Origin: Eubacteriales bacterium
Lineage (GTDB): Bacteria > Bacillota_A > Clostridia > Christensenellales > Aristaeellaceae
Direction of reading: 5' to 3'
Length of the DNA: 7,636 nucleotides
Assembly: GCA_029974855.1 (NCBI GenBank)
Contig: JARKQO010000209.1
Span: 1 to 7,636, forward strand
Position numbers and translations under genes: made by a program. Shown piece by piece: positions 5,566-7,636 of this stretch (its first letter is position 1; every line of letters starts with the position of its first letter). The notes beneath the pieces are model-generated. The model was not told the DNA's origin. It was given only the letters and a program-made list of their open reading frames with translations, and ran no database searches.

Positions 5566-7506
5566 ATGAAGCTGGAAATGTTCGGAACGATCCACGAGGT
5601 AGAGGAAAACAGCAGCGTGGGGGACCTGCTGAGGGCCCTTGAGCCGGAGGAATTCAAGAAGTACCTGGCTGTGCGGCTGGAGGACGGGAAGCTATGCGAC
5701 CTGTTCGCCCCCGTTGACCGGAGCCAGAAGGTGGAGCCCCTGACCTTTGAGGACGAGGCGGGCCGCAAGGTGTTCTTCCACAGCGCCAGCCACCTGATGG
5801 CCATGGCGGTGAAGAAGCTGTTCCCCGCCGCCAAGCTGGCCATTGGCCCGGCCATTGAAAACGGCTTCTACTACGACTTTGACGTGGACGAGGCCTTCAC
5901 CCTGGAGGATTTGGCCAAAATCGAAAAGGAAATGCAGCACCTGGCCAAAAAGAGCATCCGGCCTGTGCGCTTTACCTTGCCCCGGCAGGAGGCCATCCGG
6001 CAGATGGAGGAGGCCGGGGAGCCCTATAAGGTGGAGCTGATCCAGGACCTGCCCGAGGACGCGGTGCTGTCCTTCTACCAGATGGAGGACTTTTTGGATC
6101 TGTGCGCGGGGCCCCATCTGCCAAACCTCAGCTACATCAAGGCCTTCAAGCTGACCCAGATGGCCGGGGCCTACTGGCGGGGCAGCGAGAAGAACAAGAT
6201 GCTGCGGCGCATCTACGGCACCGCCTTCCCCACCAAGGAGCAGCTGGCGGAGCATTTGGAGCGCCTGGAGGACATGAAGCGCCGGGACCACAACAAGATC
6301 GGCCGGGAGCTGGAGTATTTCACCACCGTGGACTACATTGGCCAGGGCCTGCCCATTTTGCTGCCCAAGGGCACCACGGTGATCAAGCTGTTGCAGCGCT
6401 GGGTGGAGGACGAGGAGGAGCGGCGGGGCTACTTGCAAACCAAAACCCCGCTCATGGCCAAGCGGGATTTGTACAAGATCAGCGGCCACTGGGACCATTA
6501 CCGGGACGGCATGTTCATCATGGGGGACGAGAAGGACGAGGAGGCGGAGGTGTTCGCTTTGCGGCCCATGACCTGCCCCTTCCAGTTCCAGGCCTACCTG
6601 AACCGCACCCGCAGCTACCGGGATTTACCCATGCGCCTCAGCGAAACCAGCACGTTGTTCCGCAACGAAAGCAGCGGGGAGATGCACGGGCTGATCCGGG
6701 TGCGCCAGTTCACCATCAGCGAGGGGCATTTGGCCTGTACGCCGGAGCAGGTGGAGGAGGAGTTCCGGGGCTGCCTGGACTTGGCCCAGTACATCCTGAA
6801 AACCTTGGGCATGGACCGGGACGTGACCTACCGCTTCAGCAAGTGGGACGAGAACAACCGGGAGAAGTACATCGGCGATCCCAAGGACTGGGAGAACAGC
6901 CAGAACGAGATGCGCAAGATTTTGGACGACATCGGCCTGCGCTATGTGGAGGCGGAGGGGGGGGCGGCCTTCTACGGCCCCAAGCTGGACATTCAGATGA
7001 AGAACGTCCACGGCAAGGAGGACACCCTCATCACCATCCAGATCGACTTCCAGCTGGCGGAGCGCTTTGGCATGGAGTATACCGACCGGGATGGCATAAA
7101 GAAGCACCCGGTGGTGCTGCACCGCACCTCCTTGGGCTGCTATGAGCGGACCTTGGCCTTGCTGCTGGAGAAGTACGCCGGGGCCATGCCCACCTGGCTC
7201 AGCCCCACCCAGGTGCGGATCCTCACCATCACCGAACGCTCCGACGCCTTTGCCAAGGAGGTGGAGGCTGCCCTGCGGCAGGCGGGCCTGCGGGCGGAAT
7301 GCGATTTGCGCAACGAGAAGATCGGCTTCAAGGTGCGGGAGGCCCAGATGGAAAAGATTCCCTACATGCTGGTGGCGGGGGACCGGGAGGCCCAGGAGCG
7401 CACCGTCACCGTGCGAAACCGCAAGGGGGACAACGTGGGCGCCATGCCCTTTGAAGAGGCTGTGGCCATGATCAAAAAAGCCAACGACGACAAGGCGCTG
7501 GACTGA
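5566..7506 (+). CDS. thrS: Threonyl-tRNA synthetase (ThrRS), divergent-motif form
   Basis: A class II aminoacyl-tRNA synthetase that charges tRNA-Thr with threonine in the cytoplasm. The 646-aa length is normal. An N-terminal TGS domain (about 1-61) comes first. The editing domain has the four expected residues H72/H76 (HSASH) and C180/H184 (CAGPH). The catalytic core has RPMTCP (333-338), motif 2 arginine in FRNESSGEMHGL (365-376), FYGPKLDI (469-476), HRTSLG (519-524) and motif 3 ERTLALLLEKYAG. The anticodon-binding domain runs from about 545 (TWLSPTQV, LRNEKIGFKVRE). Zinc ligands by alignment from memory to E. coli C334/H385/H511 are C337, H388 and H519. Two segments differ from the usual family: FTISEGH where FTQDDAH is typical, and DTLITIQ where WQCGTIQ is typical. 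GAGGAG (5553-5558) lies 7 nt before the ATG. It is controlled by the Thr T-box through the acetyltransferase gene, and an intrinsic terminator follows. Confidence 0.97.
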   Translation: MKLEMFGTIHEVEENSSVGDLLRALEPEEFKKYLAVRLEDGKLCDLFAPVDRSQKVEPLTFEDEAGRKVFFHSASHLMAMAVKKLFPAAKLAIGPAIENGFYYDFDVDEAFTLEDLAKIEKEMQHLAKKSIRPVRFTLPRQEAIRQMEEAGEPYKVELIQDLPEDAVLSFYQMEDFLDLCAGPHLPNLSYIKAFKLTQMAGAYWRGSEKNKMLRRIYGTAFPTKEQLAEHLERLEDMKRRDHNKIGRELEYFTTVDYIGQGLPILLPKGTTVIKLLQRWVEDEEERRGYLQTKTPLMAKRDLYKISGHWDHYRDGMFIMGDEKDEEAEVFALRPMTCPFQFQAYLNRTRSYRDLPMRLSETSTLFRNESSGEMHGLIRVRQFTISEGHLACTPEQVEEEFRGCLDLAQYILKTLGMDRDVTYRFSKWDENNREKYIGDPKDWENSQNEMRKILDDIGLRYVEAEGGAAFYGPKLDIQMKNVHGKEDTLITIQIDFQLAERFGMEYTDRDGIKKHPVVLHRTSLGCYERTLALLLEKYAGAMPTWLSPTQVRILTITERSDAFAKEVEAALRQAGLRAECDLRNEKIGFKVREAQMEKIPYMLVAGDREAQERTVTVRNRKGDNVGAMPFEEAVAMIKKANDDKALD

Positions 7507-7523
7507 CATCCGGCCAACCGCGG

Positions 7524-7557
7524 GGCCCCGTTCTCCCTTGGGAGGGCGGGGCCTTTT
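7524..7557 (+). terminator. Intrinsic terminator after thrS
   Basis: A long stem with arms 7524-7537 and 7540-7553 (14 potential pairs, two of them G-U; the tip must open to make a loop), followed at once by TTTT (7554-7557). It starts 17 nt after the thrS stop and ends the rightward operon. On the minus strand no T-run follows, so it acts in one direction. Confidence 0.88.
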
Positions 7558-7571
7558 GGCTGGGAGGGGCC

Positions 7572-7594
7572 GGGCCCGGGCCCAAAAAGTTTTT
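7572..7594. other. Perfect GC palindrome next to an A/T inverted repeat
   Basis: GGGCCCGGGCCC (7572-7583) is its own reverse complement and is followed directly by aaaaa-g-ttttt (7584-7594). There is no loop, so the GC palindrome may reflect a protein site or chance in GC-rich DNA. No gene start can be seen from here to the end of the window at 7636. Confidence 0.35.
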
Positions 7595-7636
7595 ATTTCC
7601 CAACTGAACCTTTTTCCCCTTCCCTTACGACTTCAT

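Noticed and set aside
5031..5855. Minus-strand open frame across the acetyltransferase and thrS start
   Set aside because: Antisense to two well-supported genes with low-complexity R/P/H-rich product.
6102..7145. Second open frame on the plus strand inside thrS
   Set aside because: Shifted frame of thrS giving G/A/H/Q-rich text; the ThrRS motifs are all in the other frame.
234..7506. Functional link between MnmG tRNA modification and the threonine T-box
   Set aside because: The genes are in divergent units, and MnmEG targets as known are not tRNA-Thr with anticodon GGU; proximity alone does not support a joint system.
7625..7636. Possible minus-strand gene start at the right edge (ATG at 7636)
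   Set aside because: The frame reads ATG-AAG-TCG-TAA and stops at once.

Overview
This 7.6 kb window looks like an ordinary chromosomal region of a high-GC, low-T anaerobic Firmicute. The best guess is class Clostridia, Oscillospiraceae-like gut lineage. The evidence is a T-box leader RNA (typical of Firmicutes), AGGAGG-type ribosome binding sites, and a secreted VanY peptidase with two PG-binding domains joined by Thr-Pro linkers. The genus is not determined. There are six protein genes, one cut by the left edge, in two divergent transcription units facing away from a 509-base control region (4459-4967). No phage, transposon, CRISPR, tRNA or rRNA signal was seen.

Leftward unit (minus strand, in transcription order): a sugar-phosphate-type nucleotidyltransferase (4458-3541), a membrane-anchored D,D-carboxypeptidase of the VanY/M15 family (3510-2224), the tRNA wobble-uridine modification enzyme MnmG (2210-234) and a DMT/EamA-type transporter (190 to beyond the edge). 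Gaps are 30 nt, about 13 nt and 43 nt, so one operon is likely. It probably starts from an extended -10 promoter at 4519-4524. The end of mnmG runs through a compact double-hairpin repeat that gives MnmG an extra C-terminal tail.

Rightward unit (plus strand): a sigma-70-type promoter (4666-4694), a threonine-type T-box leader (about 4701-4921) with a candidate ACC specifier, a perfect T-box motif and a strong intrinsic terminator, then a hexapeptide O-acetyltransferase gene (4968-5537) and thrS (5566-7506). A second intrinsic terminator follows at 7524-7557. Uncharged tRNA-Thr should therefore switch on both threonyl-tRNA synthetase and the acetyltransferase.

The points most worth a second look are the acetyltransferase lying between a Thr T-box and thrS, the unusual active-site motifs of this ThrRS, the repeat that overwrites the mnmG 3' end, and G-quadruplex-prone DNA encoding the VanY linkers. 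I found no clear evidence of a wholly new multi-gene system.
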